Source: Hyaloperonospora brassicae
Taxonomy: Eukaryota; Oomycota; Peronosporomycetes; Peronosporales; Peronosporaceae
DNA: 64,000 nucleotides
Direction of reading: 5' to 3'
NCBI GenBank assembly: GCA_947650285.1
Contig: CANTFL010000222.1
Coordinates: 49,567-113,566, forward strand
The notes under the pieces are model-generated. The model was not told where the DNA came from and did not search any database. It saw only the letters and a program-made list of their open reading frames with translations. Positions 21,345 through 32,571 of the stretch are shown here, piece by piece (position 1 is the first letter of the stretch; each line of letters begins with the position of its first letter). The translations under genes were made by a program, and so were the position numbers.

Positions 21345-22170
21345 CTAAGCGTCATAACTTCCTCGCACGATGCCAAGGTCACCATTGACAAGTTCAACGG
21401 AGACAACGACGCGACCTGGAGCCGCTACATGCGTGGCGTGTTCCTGACGAAGTCGACGTGGCATGTCGTGAACCGGGAGACGTCGCCGACGTTTGCAGAC
21501 CCACGCGCCATGTAAAACTACGCCAAGGCAAGCAACTTGGCGTTCGGTCTTATGCTTCTGCATATGGACGCGGACTACCACCACGTGGTTGATGACTGCG
21601 AAGAAGCCTGGGCCGCATGGGTGCGCATCAAGACTCTATACGGAGGATCGCGGAAGGCCGGTCGCATCTTCTTGAAGCGCCAGCTCTTCAGCATGGAGAT
21701 GGCGATAGGAGGAAATGTGTTGCACCATTGCAACGAGGTCATCAACATCAGCGCGAAGCTTAGCAGCATCGGCGCCAAGATGGAGGAAGAGGACGTGATG
21801 ATCTGCTTGCTGCGCAGTCTCCACAAGAGCTACGAGAACGTCGTGCTCAACTTGGAGATGAACAGTGCTGAACTTCGATCGCGCGACGTTGTCAAGGTGT
21901 TCACGAACGAGCATATCAAGCGTCAAGGTGCCAAGACTGCGGCGGTGAAGACCGAGAACGCAGCCAAGGCATTCAATGCTGAGCGCGAACCGCATCAATG
22001 CTCGTATTGTGGCAAATTGGGGCCCACGGTGGGACGGTGCTGGACCAAACAGAAAGCGGAAAACAAGGGCCTGAGACGCGGCGGCAATGGCCGTGGACTC
22101 GGGGCCAACAATGTCCACTGGCGCAGCGAAGGGGACGACTACGAGTACATGGATCGAGTCGCCTTCGCAG
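21345..22170 (+). pseudogene. gag: copia-A gag
   Basis: The frame starts near [16 protein letters not shown], without a clear ATG. The UBN2/gag capsid pattern follows ([29 protein letters not shown]). TAA at 21513-21515 interrupts it. The nucleocapsid knuckle reads [14 protein letters not shown], where the usual His is Pro, so zinc binding is probably lost. Confidence 0.85.
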
Positions 22171-22529
22171 TCTCGCTTGAGTGTGGACTTTCAACAGGCA
22201 AGAGCATGCCGGGGATGTGGGCGGTCGACAGCGAGGCAACACACCACATCTGCAACGACAAGGCCAAGTTCGCGACCATCAACGAGCGGGAAGAAGGCGG
22301 ACTTTCGGTGGCCGATGGCAGCAGGGCTGCAATCAAGGGTGTGGGAACCATCATGGAATTGGTGGTTCTGCTTAACGGTGTTGAGTGCATGATCGAGATT
22401 AAGGAAGCGATCTTTGTGCCGAGCATGAGCAAGAATCTACCATCGGTGCCGCAGATCAACAAGACTGGGAAGGTTCAAGTCGTCTTCGACGGTCACAAGA
22501 TGCACGTGACACACAAGAACTCGACATAA
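22171..22529 (+). pseudogene. pol: copia-A protease
   Basis: Aspartic protease in frame with gag. The active site reads [12 protein letters not shown], so the invariant Gly of D-S-G is Glu. The frame ends at TAA 22527-22529 and resumes at once in the same frame as integrase. Confidence 0.8.
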
Positions 22530-22532
22530 GTC

Positions 22533-23333
22533 GTGGCTACGGCGGATCTCGTCGATGGACTCTACTGGCTTCGTACGCCTCAACGGTCGTCCAACACGGT
22601 GATGAACAACCAAATTGTCGACCTGCACGCTCGCATGGGTCATGCACCTTTCGACGTTCTTCGCAAGATGGTCAACGATGGTCTGATCAAGGACGTAAAG
22701 GCTCCTGCCAAGTCGAACGGATTAAGCGTGTGTCTCGGGTGTCAACAAGGGAAGATGGTTCAAAAACCATTCCCAAGAAACCGCGACAAGCGTCGTTATG
22801 CCACGTTTGAGCTACTTCACTTCGACATCTGCGGGCTAATGGAAGAAGTCTAGATCGGCGGCAGCAGATATCTGCTGCTGATTGTTGACGAAGCCAGCGG
22901 GTGCATGAAGGGCTTCTGCTTACGTGCCAAGTCGGAGAACGAAGACTGCATCAAGAGCTACATTCTCAAGATCGAGACCCAGTTCGGCAAGAAGGTCAAG
23001 TTCGTTCGTCACGATGGAGCACGTGAGTTTGCATCCAATTCGCTCAAGGTCTTCTACGAGAACGAAGGCATCGAGCAACAGACCACGGTGCCTTATGCGC
23101 ACCAGACTAACGGCACGGCAGAGCGCGCCACTCAGTCTATCGTCACGATCGGCCGCAGCTTGCTGTACCACGCCAAACTTGAATAGTGTTTTTCGACTGA
23201 AGCGGCCATGACGGCCATCTACATCAAGAACCGTCTGCCATCGCCCAAGATTCCCCACAAAACGCCGTTCGAGATCGTGTGTGGCTCAAAGCCAAACGTC
23301 AAGCACATGCGTATTTTCGGGTGTCAAGCTTGA
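22533..23333 (+). pseudogene. pol: copia-A integrase
   Basis: The HHCC domain (H-A-R-M-G-H ... C-L-G-C-Q-Q-G-K) is followed by the rve core: Asp in L-H-F-D-I-C-G, Asp in V-R-H-D-G-A-R-E-F, Glu in H-Q-T-N-G-T-A-E-R. In-frame stops lie at 22851-22853, 23184-23186 and 23331-23333. The last results from an apparent deletion of about 7 bp that moves the next part into the frame open at 23279-23959. A second shift near 23690 precedes the RT. Confidence 0.88.
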
Positions 23334-23992
23334 CTCCGAAGGAAAAACGACTCAAGTGGGATCCCAAGGCTCGTGTCGGCATCTTCATGGGCTACGAAGA
23401 AGTTTCCAAGGCATATCGCGTGTTTGACATCGAGGCTAGACAAGTTGTGATCAGCCGTGATGTCAACTTCGACGAGTCATCTTTAAAGTTTTCGATGGAG
23501 CCATCAAGTGAAGAAGTCGATGATGCAACGTTGGACCTCGATCTTCTCGACATCAACGACAGCGATGTACGCCAGACGAACTACAGACAGACCGGCAAGC
23601 AAAGAACCGGCCAAGCAACAACGTTGTGCGCCCAGCCCGTCGTCGAACTGGGTTGGAGGAAGCAAGTGCACCGGACAGCTCATTCGATCGCCGCCAGAAA
23701 CGTCGATCAAATGGCAGAGAAGATCCAAGATATACTGAAGATGAAGAAGAAAAAGAGGACTTCAGTGATCAAGATGATGACTCCACGCCTCCTACTTTCT
23801 GGCGTGCAAGTGATAATGCAGTGGAGGCGACTGATCTGGCTGAGCCTGCAACGGTTCAGGATGCGATCAGCGGACCTGATCAAGTTCACTGGCGCAAGGC
23901 CATTCGGGTCGAGCTCGAGTCGATGCGACCTCGCGGATTTTTTTCGTGCCGCCAAGTAGCCAATATATCAACGCGCTATTGGGACCAAGTGG

Positions 23993-25390
23993 GTGTTCAA
24001 GATCAAACGCAAAGCAAGCGGATCGATCGAGAAGTTCAAGGCGCGTTTAGTTGCGAAGGGATACATGCAGATGTACGTAATCGACTACACCGAAACATTA
24101 TTGCCGGTGGTCAAGTACGTGACACTGCGCATGGTAATTACGATCACCAAGTACTTCGACTGGCCTCTCAACCAACGTGGCGTGGTGACGGCATTTCTGT
24201 ACGGAGTGATGAAGGAAAAGGTGTTCTGCAACATTCCAGAAGGTGTTGAGATGGATGGCTACTTCGACTGTCTCGAGTTGGTAAAAGCGATCTACGGTCT
24301 CAAGCAAGCGTCGCGCGTGTGGAACGAGACTTTCGACGACTTCTTGTGCTCAATTGGATTTCAAGTATCGGCATTCAACCCGTGTCTCTACATCAAGATG
24401 GTCGACGGTCACTGCGTGCTGGTGCTGGTATACGTGGACGACGTGCTCGTGACAGGCAGCTCACTCGACTTGATCGCGCAGACAAAGGCCGATCTCAAGA
24501 CGCGCTTCGAGATGATCGACAGCGGCAAGTGCACTTTTGTGCTGGGCATCGAATTGGTCGACGGAACTGACGGCAGTGTCACCATGTGCCAGCGCCGCTA
24601 TGTCGACAAGATCCTTATACGCTTCGGTATAGACGAGTGCAAGGCCACTGTTGGTCCGGTCGATTTGAGCTCTCCACTTGTGCCTAGCAACCATGGGACC
24701 AAGGTGGACGCTCCGTTTCGCGAACCAGTTGGTTCTTTAATGAAACTGATGACCGCGACCCGCCCAGACATAGCGTATGCTGTGTGTTACGTGTCGCGCT
24801 CAATGGAGAATCCGCAACAAGAGCACTGGGTTGCAGTAAAGCGCATCTTCCGCTATCTTCAAGGCAACAAGTCGCACGGGGTCTGCTATTAACCAAGTGA
24901 CAAGATCGACTTTCGCGGAAACTCCGACGCGGACTGGGCCGGCGACCACGCGGATCGCAAGTCGACTTCAGGCTTCGTGTTCATGCTGCTCGGCGCACCC
25001 ATCAGCTGGGGAAGCAAGAAATAGTCAAGCGTGTCGCTATCGACGAGTGAAGCGGAGTACATCGCGCTAAGTCTGACCATCCAAGGCAAGTGGATTTATC
25101 GCCTGCTATGCGAGGTTCTGACGGCTGCCAACGAAGAAGGTCCAGAGCTTGTCATCTTTGAAGACAACCAGTCGTGCATCAAGATGACGAAGAACCTAGT
25201 CAACCACGGCCGTGCCAAGCATATCGACATCAAGTACCACCACATCCGTGATGAAGTCAAGCGCGGCGAAGTGCAGCTTGAGTATTGCGAGACGGCGACC
25301 ATGTTAGCGGACAGCATGACGAAGGGACTGCATGGACCGCGCCACAAGGACTTGACGACGGCTCTCGGCATCCGTGCGAGTTCGGATTGA
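23993..25390 (+). pseudogene. pol: copia-A reverse transcriptase and RNase H
   Basis: RT blocks are K-W-V-F-K-I-K-R, K-A-R-L-V-A-K-G-Y, Y-G-L-K-Q-A-S-R-V-W, and an intact catalytic box Y-V-D-D-V-L-V-T-G. RNase H follows with [25 protein letters not shown] and the final D-I-K-Y-H-H-I-R-D. Only two stops interrupt about 465 codons: TAA at 24890-24892 and TAG at 25022-25024. This is the best preserved polymerase in the window. Confidence 0.92.
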
Positions 25391-25399
25391 GGGGCCGTA

Positions 25400-25676
25400 T
25401 TGAGGGTTACCGGTACAATCCGAACTTAAGCGTAGTTTTTACGGGATAGTTCTTACGTCGGTATTTACATCAGAGATGAATAGACGCGTAGGATGATTGG
25501 ACGCGTGTAAATCAGGTTGATTAGATTCACCATGTGATTGGATGCAGTCTAGGGCAGGCAGAGTTAAGACCTATGAATCAATCACTTTCCAATTTTCATT
25601 CTTCAAAGCAAGTGTCTTCTCTTCGGCTCGTCCAAGCGCAGACTCTCTCGCCCGCCTCAACTTCCGACACCAACAG
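25400..25676 (+). repeat. 3' LTR of copia-A
   Basis: 277 bp, TTGAGGGTTACCGG to ACCAACAG. The purine run GAGGGGCCG just upstream (near 25388-25397) is the likely polypurine tract. Confidence 0.85.
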
Positions 25677-25682
25677 AAGGTA

Positions 25683-25790
25683 AGCGGCTAACCTAAAGAT
25701 TCTAGTCGTGGTAAAAGTAAAATACTATTCAACGCAATTCAATATTATAACTCTTGCTCTTTTTTTGTTCGGACTTAATTTGAAAGATAA
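25683..25790 (+). repeat. Right part of the gypsy-type LTR split by copia-A
   Basis: This follows the second AAGGTA copy and continues the sequence interrupted at 21058. Its right end abuts the LTR-like segment starting TGTGGTATAG at 25791. The LTR's own 3' end was not identified. Confidence 0.4.
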
Positions 25791-26521
25791 TGTGGTATAG
25801 TAGTAAGTTTAATTATAATACAATAGCCTCATCGCACAAACACAACAATCGTCGAGCTTAGTCGGCGCAAGGGCTGGTACTTGATGGTAGTTCCCCCGCA
25901 GTTCGCCCTTTCGGGGTTCAGTTGTGGCTCTCGTCTAACTGATTCCTTACTACCAATTCCTCCGGAAGTATTCCTGAGCTCAGCAGCTTCCAACCCATTT
26001 CACTCCCTGTGACTTCACACCTTAGGATGGAAGCCGACGCTCACGCGTTATAACAAGTCACCAGGAGCAGTGTCCGCCGACTAGAAGAATTAAGGTGCCC
26101 TCGGCTGAGGCCCACTGGCTTGTCGTTCTACAAGACCTTAAACGGTGCCGTCAATTGGGTCACCAAGTTGTTCCTTGACTTGACTCACAACAGTCCATTT
26201 ACTAAGTTTACCGGTACGTCGACGACGAGACCCCTTCTTTCGCTAGTAGCGAGCGCTGCACAAACCGTAGAATTCCTTCACTCTTGGCTCTACCAGTCGA
26301 TACCTCTACAAGCTATGCCTCTCGAGGATCGATGGCAGACATAATCTAGCCCACGCAGGGACTTACCTAAATTGTACGCGTGTCTTGGACTTATAAAATT
26401 TGCACTGTATTAATTTATCGATTTGGCTACCTCATAGAGCCAGTTTGAATGGCTCACTGTCATTCTCTATCTCTATTACATAAAGTGAAGAATCTGTCGT
26501 TCGATCTCCTCTCGTTCTGCA
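25791..26521 (-). repeat. LTR-like segment, probable 3' LTR of gypsy-C
   Basis: About 731 bp with TG...CA ends (TGTGGTATAGTAG to GTTCTGCA on +). It is homologous along its length to the six LTR-like segments of the 39-51 kb array (for example 39979-40712). Orientation is inferred. On the - strand a purine-rich run lies just before it, and gypsy-C pol reads towards it, so it fits a 3' LTR of the - strand element. The TG...CA ends do not settle orientation. Confidence 0.55.
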
Positions 26522-26858
26522 CGACACTTGAGTCGTTCAAACTTCAGTCGCCAACACTTGAGACGCCGACACTTGGCTCGTCGAAACTTAAGTCGCTGAT
26601 ACTCATATTACCGACCCATTTCGCTGTCACTTGAGCCACTGAAATTCATGTCGTCGCTACTGAGTTGCCTATTATTCGATCGCCAGCCTTTAAGTTGCCG
26701 GCTCTCAATTCGCTGACCGCTGGACTAATATCACGAGATTAATAATTATCTACCTCACAACTACCCCCTGTCGCGATACAAACCTCTTGGGCTAGTGTCC
26801 AGATCATTCTCTTTGCCGCCATTCAGGAATATTCTCACAGTACCATAGTACGATTCTT
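26522..26858. repeat. Degenerate minirepeats beside the LTR
   Basis: 26522-26740 repeats a motif like TCGCCAACACTTGAG about a dozen times with drift. The same kind of repeat (TCGCCGACCTCCGATTTG) lies at the matching place in the array. On the - strand it is purine-rich. 26741-26858 shows nothing I can name. Confidence 0.5.
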
Positions 26859-29800
26859 ATGATGCTTCTCTTCTTTTTTCTCGTTGTAATTGTTAATTTG
26901 TGCTCTGCTCGGCGGTATGTTCTCCGTCCTATCTTTCAGTCTGTCGACGACCCACAATCGACGACTTACGAGAAGCTACTTAAAATCGATCCGCCGCCGC
27001 CGTCTACGCTTGTTTCGTCCGCTCTGTCGGCAGTCAACGGAGTAACTTGTGACCGGGGAACATCTTCCTCGTCGGATTAAGCTGTGGGTGAATCGTCGAG
27101 CTTGGAAAATACACTCCACGATTCGTCGAGATCGGCTCCTCGTGACCCTTCTGTATCTGGCGCCGTCTATGCCGACTCCGCCTAGGTCGCGCCTGCAATT
27201 GGCCATGGATCTGGATCATAGCTGGGTACGCTTTATCTCCCTCGCCGCCTCTCAAGCATCGGCGACTGCATGCAGCGGCGCATAGTCGAATTGATCCGGG
27301 TTATCGTGACGTAGATGGAATCTTCTCGTTTACTTCTCGACACGTCGTTGAGGCAATTCAACCTCCGAGTTCGCACGCTGGATAACTTGAATTTGTTGAT
27401 GGCCGCTGACGTTGCTCCTGTCGTCGACCACTCCGCAGATATCTCGGCTCTGTGCGTGGCTCTTTCCTATTCTCACCGAGAGAATGCTTTCCTTCGTCGA
27501 CGAATGCAAGCTGCTGTCTCAGACTTGGTCGACCTGCAGCATCGTTTGTCAACGACTGATAAAGAGTCTCAGTCTTGGAAGTCTGCGTCTCAGAAGACGA
27601 CCGCATTGATTGGCTCGTTGCACAAGTCGATGTACTCTCTCGAGTCATCTGCGCGCCAGACAGCTACGCATCAGGACAATCGTCTTGCGTCAGCCGTGCG
27701 TATGATTGCTGAGATGTACGCAGGTACAGCAGGCCGTGATCTCGTGATCGACCAGCTTACGCGCGACCTCGCCAATGCTGAAGCTCGTCAAACTACTGTA
27801 CAAGACGTTGCCGCCGGTTACTTTCGGCAGCTCCAAAATGCAACGATGGCCTTGTGCAACGGGTATAGCCATGCGCTCTGGGCGATGCGACGCACCGTCA
27901 GCAGTCAACAATATGTCATCCGACAACAAATAGGCTCTGCTGCATCGTGGAAACATCTAATGTCCGCTGGATCCGAACCTTCGGGTGACTGCAGCGGTTG
28001 GCGTGGAAGTTCCAGGATTAAATCCTTGAGATATGGACATCAACTCGCGATTGTGTGAACGTCTTGCGACTCGTTTCCCGGACGTCATTTCGTTCGACGG
28101 GTTGAGAGCATTTAAAATCATGGTCTTGCGTTTCGATACTTCGTCTGCTGTTGCCATCAAGCCATATTTAACACGGGCAATCCTGATGGATCCGCTTCTT
28201 CCTGTCGCTTCAAATATCTTTGCGACACCCGTCTTCCAGGTCTAGGCTACGGTCTTCACCTTTTTTTATCTTCATTCGTGTCTCCCGTATATTCGACTTC
28301 TACGCCGTCTACTGCTGTGAGTGTCAGCGTAGCGTATTTGTCGTAGACTGATGCGACTGGCGGCGAGCCGTTCTCGTCGGCGTAATCTTCTTCAAATGAT
28401 CTGAGATGAATATCGGATTCGATTAATTCTGCAACGGACCCCAGTGTACTCCCGGATCCAGACTCTTCCCTCTGATCGGCGTCGCCATCGACGGCTAGTT
28501 CGGTATCAGAGGGTGCGACTGCATCATCGCCTCAAGTAACGTCTTCTCAAGCTGTTGGATATCGGATCATGGTCTTAAACTTCGTCTCTGACCGAGCCGT
28601 ATTCTTATGTTGACTCAGCTATGACACCCATTTTCGCGCATGAGTTGATGAAAATCGCTCCGGCGGCTGTTTCGTCGACCACTTTATAGTCTCAGCGTAT
28701 GGGGTTAGCGGGGGTGAGTAATTCTGCCGTGCAATCCTACGTTACTCCAAATCTCCCTCGCCCCGCGTCGCCATCGGTAGTACCACTGGCGAAGACGCGT
28801 CGAAACATGGGTGCAGTACACCGTCGAGTTCCGAGCATTCAACCGCGTCACCAATTAAGATCAAGGCTCCAAAGGCTTCCGCACTACCAAATAAATTTAA
28901 GGTGGCTGGTACAACTGCTGCCCCAGCCGCATCACTTACCAGGATAAGAAATCACCGGTCTTCCGCCACTGTGTCCGTTCCACCACCCGCGGTCGCTCCT
29001 GTGTCACCGTTCCACGCATAAGTAGCTCCAATTCCGGGCTCGTCGATCATCGTCGCGACCACCTCATCAATTGAAGCCGTATCTGACGTGGTTTCATCGA
29101 CGTCGCCGAACGACGTAGTTGTTTGTGCTAATGTTTCTTACGTGGTTCTTACTAGCCGGTAGTTTGCTAAGTCTTCCAAGAAATAAAAAGATGTCCTAAT
29201 TCTATCACCCTCTCCATTTCCTGTCACATCCTCCTTAGTGGACTTCCCTGCCGTCTCAACTAGCGTGGCTCTCGTCAGCTCATCGAAGAACAAGATCATC
29301 GATCCCGTCACCCCGTCGACTCCGCCCCCTATTCCTACTGATGTCGACTCCTCAACTGCTTCCGTTGGTGGACGACCAACCAGTTCACCGAAGATCAACC
29401 AACAGATACAGCGGTACCGATCTTATCTCAGCAAGATCTTAACAATTGGAATGGCGGCTACCTCTTCGTCGACGTCTCACATTCGTTAGTGTCGAATGGT
29501 ATCGGGTCCAATTCCCCGTCACCCCCGCATGCAACTGCTGCTGTTGGCTTACCTGAACCATTAGCGGTTCCGTACTCTCTTCTTTGCGCTCGTGCGGGCC
29601 AAGTGGTTGCGCGGGAGTCCTGGTCGACTCCTGACATGCAAGCGAGTCGAAATATACGTTTCTTCCATCACGGGTCAGCTCGCTGCTGGTTGCATATCAC
29701 GTCGGCTTGGTCGCCTATCAGACAGGAGCTCGTTGGATCGAATTCGTTCGTCGCTCCTACCCCCGTTTCACTCGTAGGGCTCCTCGCGTTTGATGACGTG

Positions 29801-30536
29801 TATAATCCGTCGCATCCGTGTCAGATAAATCTGACGTTATTTCCATCGAAGCCGATGTTCATGAGTAAGTCCAAGCGTGACGACGCTCAAGATCGGCTCC
29901 ACCGTCATCCCCGTTATTTTCAGCCTAGTACTCTTCTGGACTCGGTGGATGACGCATAGTCAAGTTTCGCGGAGATGATCGTGATACAACGCCGTCTGCC
30001 CGTGCCGATGCTCGCTCGATGTTTTTTGTGGCTTTATGGGAGCGTACACATTGGATGTTGGAGTCGAGTATTCTGATGGGCATGCCTTACGAGATGCGGC
30101 GTCTGCGAAGTCAATCGTGTACTCACACCTTTGCTTGGATTCGAAATTTTGTGAGCCGTCAGTGCATGTGTACCCAATCATGAGCTATGCGTGGGTTCCC
30201 GAGAGCGTAGAAAAAAATAACGAACTTGATACGCTTGATCAAGTTGAACACTGGCATTTCTAGTGGATGACTATCCCATCGGAGCACCCTTATAGCACGT
30301 GTTTTCGTCCTTGCAATCTGTGGTTCCCTGTCTTCGCTCCGGTCGGTACGTCTGAGAGCGAAATGAAATCACTTATCGTCGACGGTGTTGACGAAGAGAA
30401 AGCTTTTCCTCCGGTCGCCAATCCATTTGCTCCCGAGCTTAAAAATCGAGATGGTATGCAGATTTTTGATGACGCTTCTAACTGTGTTTATGCGCTGTCT
30501 CTTGGTGATTCCAGCTCGTCAGTCGCTTACATTTAG
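26859..30536 (+). pseudogene. Coding relic antisense to gypsy-C pol, coiled-coil N-terminal region
   Basis: A long + strand relic fills the space between the LTR and the end of gypsy-C pol. One frame spans 26859-28058 with four stops: Ser-rich first, then from 27315 a helical, heptad-like region (L-L-L-D-T-S-L-R-Q-F; L-V-D-L-Q-H-R-L-S-T-T). A Ser/Thr/Pro-rich middle follows in shifting frames (about 28250-29450). Then come a segment with P-E-P-L-A-V-P-Y-S-L and W-L-H-I-T-S-A-W-S-P (29489-29959), and a final part (30036-30536, one stop). I do not recognise the protein. A second, inverted copy of 28800-29975 lies at 37825-38985, so it belongs to a repeated unit. Its position matches the antisense ORFs of gypsy-1 and gypsy-2, but no sequence similarity to them was proved. 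Confidence 0.45.
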
Positions 30537-30759
30537 GCACCTCTATGGTGGCATCGTGGCTTTATCTCGTTAATTGCTTCATCTTTGTCTCAATGCATAA
30601 TCACATCTTGAAGCAGTTACTTCACCTCTCTTTCTGCCTGCTAGTCTTCACAGAAAGAGAGTGTGCTTGGTGCTGGTGTTTTTACTGTTCGTATGCCACT
30701 TGCATCATTTGCAGACGAGTCCCGCTTTTCTTCCACCTTAAGTAGTCGAACAATAAACC

Positions 30760-32034
30760 TCCGCATGAAAATTTATTTAATGTCTCTCAAGTGTTTTCTT
30801 TGTGTCCCACCCATTTCCACTAAGAACTCCCGCTAGATTTTGTCAGTAGTTGTGGAACTTGTCGTGTCATCGTCGAGTATGGCTTCTACCTCGTATCGGC
30901 CTCTGTACTTGTCCACCATTTAGCTATCTTCCGGCAGTCGTAATTCGTCAAAGTCAAGTCGATCTGTCTCTCCTAGTACTTGCACCAACTCCGTAGTTGG
31001 ACGTGCCCCTTGTTCTGTCACTTTTTTCAGGCGCGAAATATGGACAATCGGGTGGAATCGATATCCGCTTCTATCTGGCAACTCCAATTCAAACACGAAC
31101 TCTCCAACGTATTTCTTAATTCTGAAAGGACCACACCACCTGTGTGCTGTGTCTTTTTGAGTTTATGCTTTACAAGCTCTATAAATAGCCACACTTATTC
31201 TCCCCAATAAATTATAGCACTAACCGTCTTCTATGACTTTGTGTTTTATACCCTGTTGTAACCCGTTCGAGTAGCTTGATCTCCTAGCGCCTCATTGTCT
31301 TTCTCAGTATTCTTCACGGTGTTTGTTGACTCATTTCGTCGCTCAACTTGACTTAGTAACGTGTTATGTTCACGCGCTCTTCTTGCTACCTCTCTCGCTT
31401 GGTACTACTTTATTAGTCTTAAAGCCGCTCCTCGCTGCCTGTTGGACCCGCGACGCCACAGGACTGGATTCGTCGAGTCCATCACCCTATTATCCTTTGA
31501 AATGGCGGGTCGTTATGACGGTGTCATTTACTTCAGTTTTGAATGGCATTCCAACCGTAAACCAAATAGAACGGCATCTCTATTCTCGTTGAATCGCTTG
31601 AGCTGATAATGGCGTGAACCCTTTTTCTGCAATGTCATCATATCGGCTTGTAGTGGATCTTCTACATACACTCGCACCGTCTGTTTCATTGTCTTTACAC
31701 TTCGCTCTTGTTACCGGTTTGCTTGTGGACGATAGCTGAGAGTTGCTCTTGACTTTGCTTGCATTATTTCAGCAAACGTTTGAAAGACTTCGCTTATAGA
31801 CCTGGGATCTCTGTCGTGACGAATGTGACTAGGAGCAACAAAATGACGGAAGATATTACCATCAAACGGTTATGCTACCTTCAATGCCGATGTTCATTTA
31901 TATCCTTAGCTACCACAAATCCCGTAAAATGTTCTTGGAACAGTAACAGCGCCGTATTTCCACGTCTAGTCTTCGGAAGTGGTATGAAGAAGTCCATTGA
32001 CACCACTTGAAATAATCGCTCAGGGACCATGTTA
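30760..32034 (-). pseudogene. pol: gypsy-C integrase core to chromodomain (3' half)
   Basis: Immediately left of gypsy-2, the - strand reads P-E-R-L-F-Q-V-V-S-M-D-F (first integrase Asp) and R-R-G-N-T-A-L-L-L-F. It continues exactly the frame that breaks off at 57537 on the far side. Further left are weak traces of the integrase C-terminal module (about 31200-31050). A chromodomain-like start (Y-R-G-R-Y-E-V-E-A-I-L-D) lies near 30905-30862. Several stops and shifts interrupt the segment. Confidence 0.7.
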
Positions 32035-32039
32035 CCCGG
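32035..32039. repeat. Target-site duplication, left of gypsy-2
   Basis: CCCGG here and again at 57532-57536. Removing gypsy-2 and one copy restores an unbroken gypsy-C integrase frame across the junction (G-H-S-P-G-N-M-V-P-E). Confidence 0.9.
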
Positions 32040-32512
32040 TGTAACGGGGTTACACGTCGACTGGTAGTCGACAATAGGTAGGGTGCACACAAGGGATGAG
32101 ATCCCCTGTAAAGTAATATTAGAACAAAAGTATCAATTGTTGAAGACTGATGTCTGTCAACCATTGATTACGAGATCTTTTAATAGGTTTATTTAGGACA
32201 TAAGTGGTAGGTTATTTACTTTGTTCTACGGTGTTCTTTAAATGAAAAGAAGAAATAAAATTCAGTTCCCATTTTGATCAACATAAAACACGTGCCTTGC
32301 GAGGCGTCTTGATCGGAAGAGCTAGCAACGCCTGTAAAGGTAGCTGTTCTTAAGCATTCTGTGCTGTGATTCTCTTGAATTATTTGGTCCCCCTGGAACA
32401 GAGACCGTAAGCTCTCTAAGCTTGTTGACTCTTTACGTCGGAATCCTAGAATCGATTCCTCTTTGAGCGTTAAGTCTTCCTCTGACTTAAGGAGGTGTGT
32501 AGCTCCGCTACA
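32040..32512 (+). repeat. 5' LTR of gypsy-2
   Basis: 473 bp, pairing with 57057-57531. It has short stems such as TGTAAC/GTTACA at the start, TTAAGTC/GACTTAA near 32471-32491 and GTAGC/GCTAC at the end. It is followed by CTTGGTAGCACTTG, a primer-site-like sequence resembling that of gypsy-1. Confidence 0.92.
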
Positions 32513-32571
32513 CTTGGTAGCACTTGTAGTCAATCTACACCTGAGTCTTTAACGATTGATTTTCTGTGAGG

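Larger units (their letters stand above)
21059..25676 (+). mobile_element. Ty1/copia LTR retrotransposon, copia-A (full length, inactive)
   Basis: A 4.6-kb element with 277-bp LTRs flanked by a candidate 6-bp target duplication AAGGTA (21053-21058 and 25677-25682). Order is gag, protease, integrase, RT, RNase H, which is the copia order. The LTRs differ at only about four or five positions, yet the coding region has at least five stops plus two frameshifts in gag-protease-integrase, and two stops in RT-RNase H. The target was the gypsy-type LTR fragment on either side. LTR ends may be off by one or two bases. Confidence 0.92.

Noticed and set aside
25791..26521. LTR-like segment as the 5' LTR of a + strand element whose gag is the coiled-coil frame at 27315
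   Set aside because: Possible, but no primer-binding site follows it on the + strand, no + strand pol lies downstream, and gypsy-C pol on the - strand reads towards it. Orientation remains open.
26859..30536. Calling the antisense relic an envelope gene
   Set aside because: No signal peptide with a following ectodomain, no transmembrane anchor and no fusion-like segment could be supported; the hydrophobic start at 26859 is a single short run upstream of several stops.
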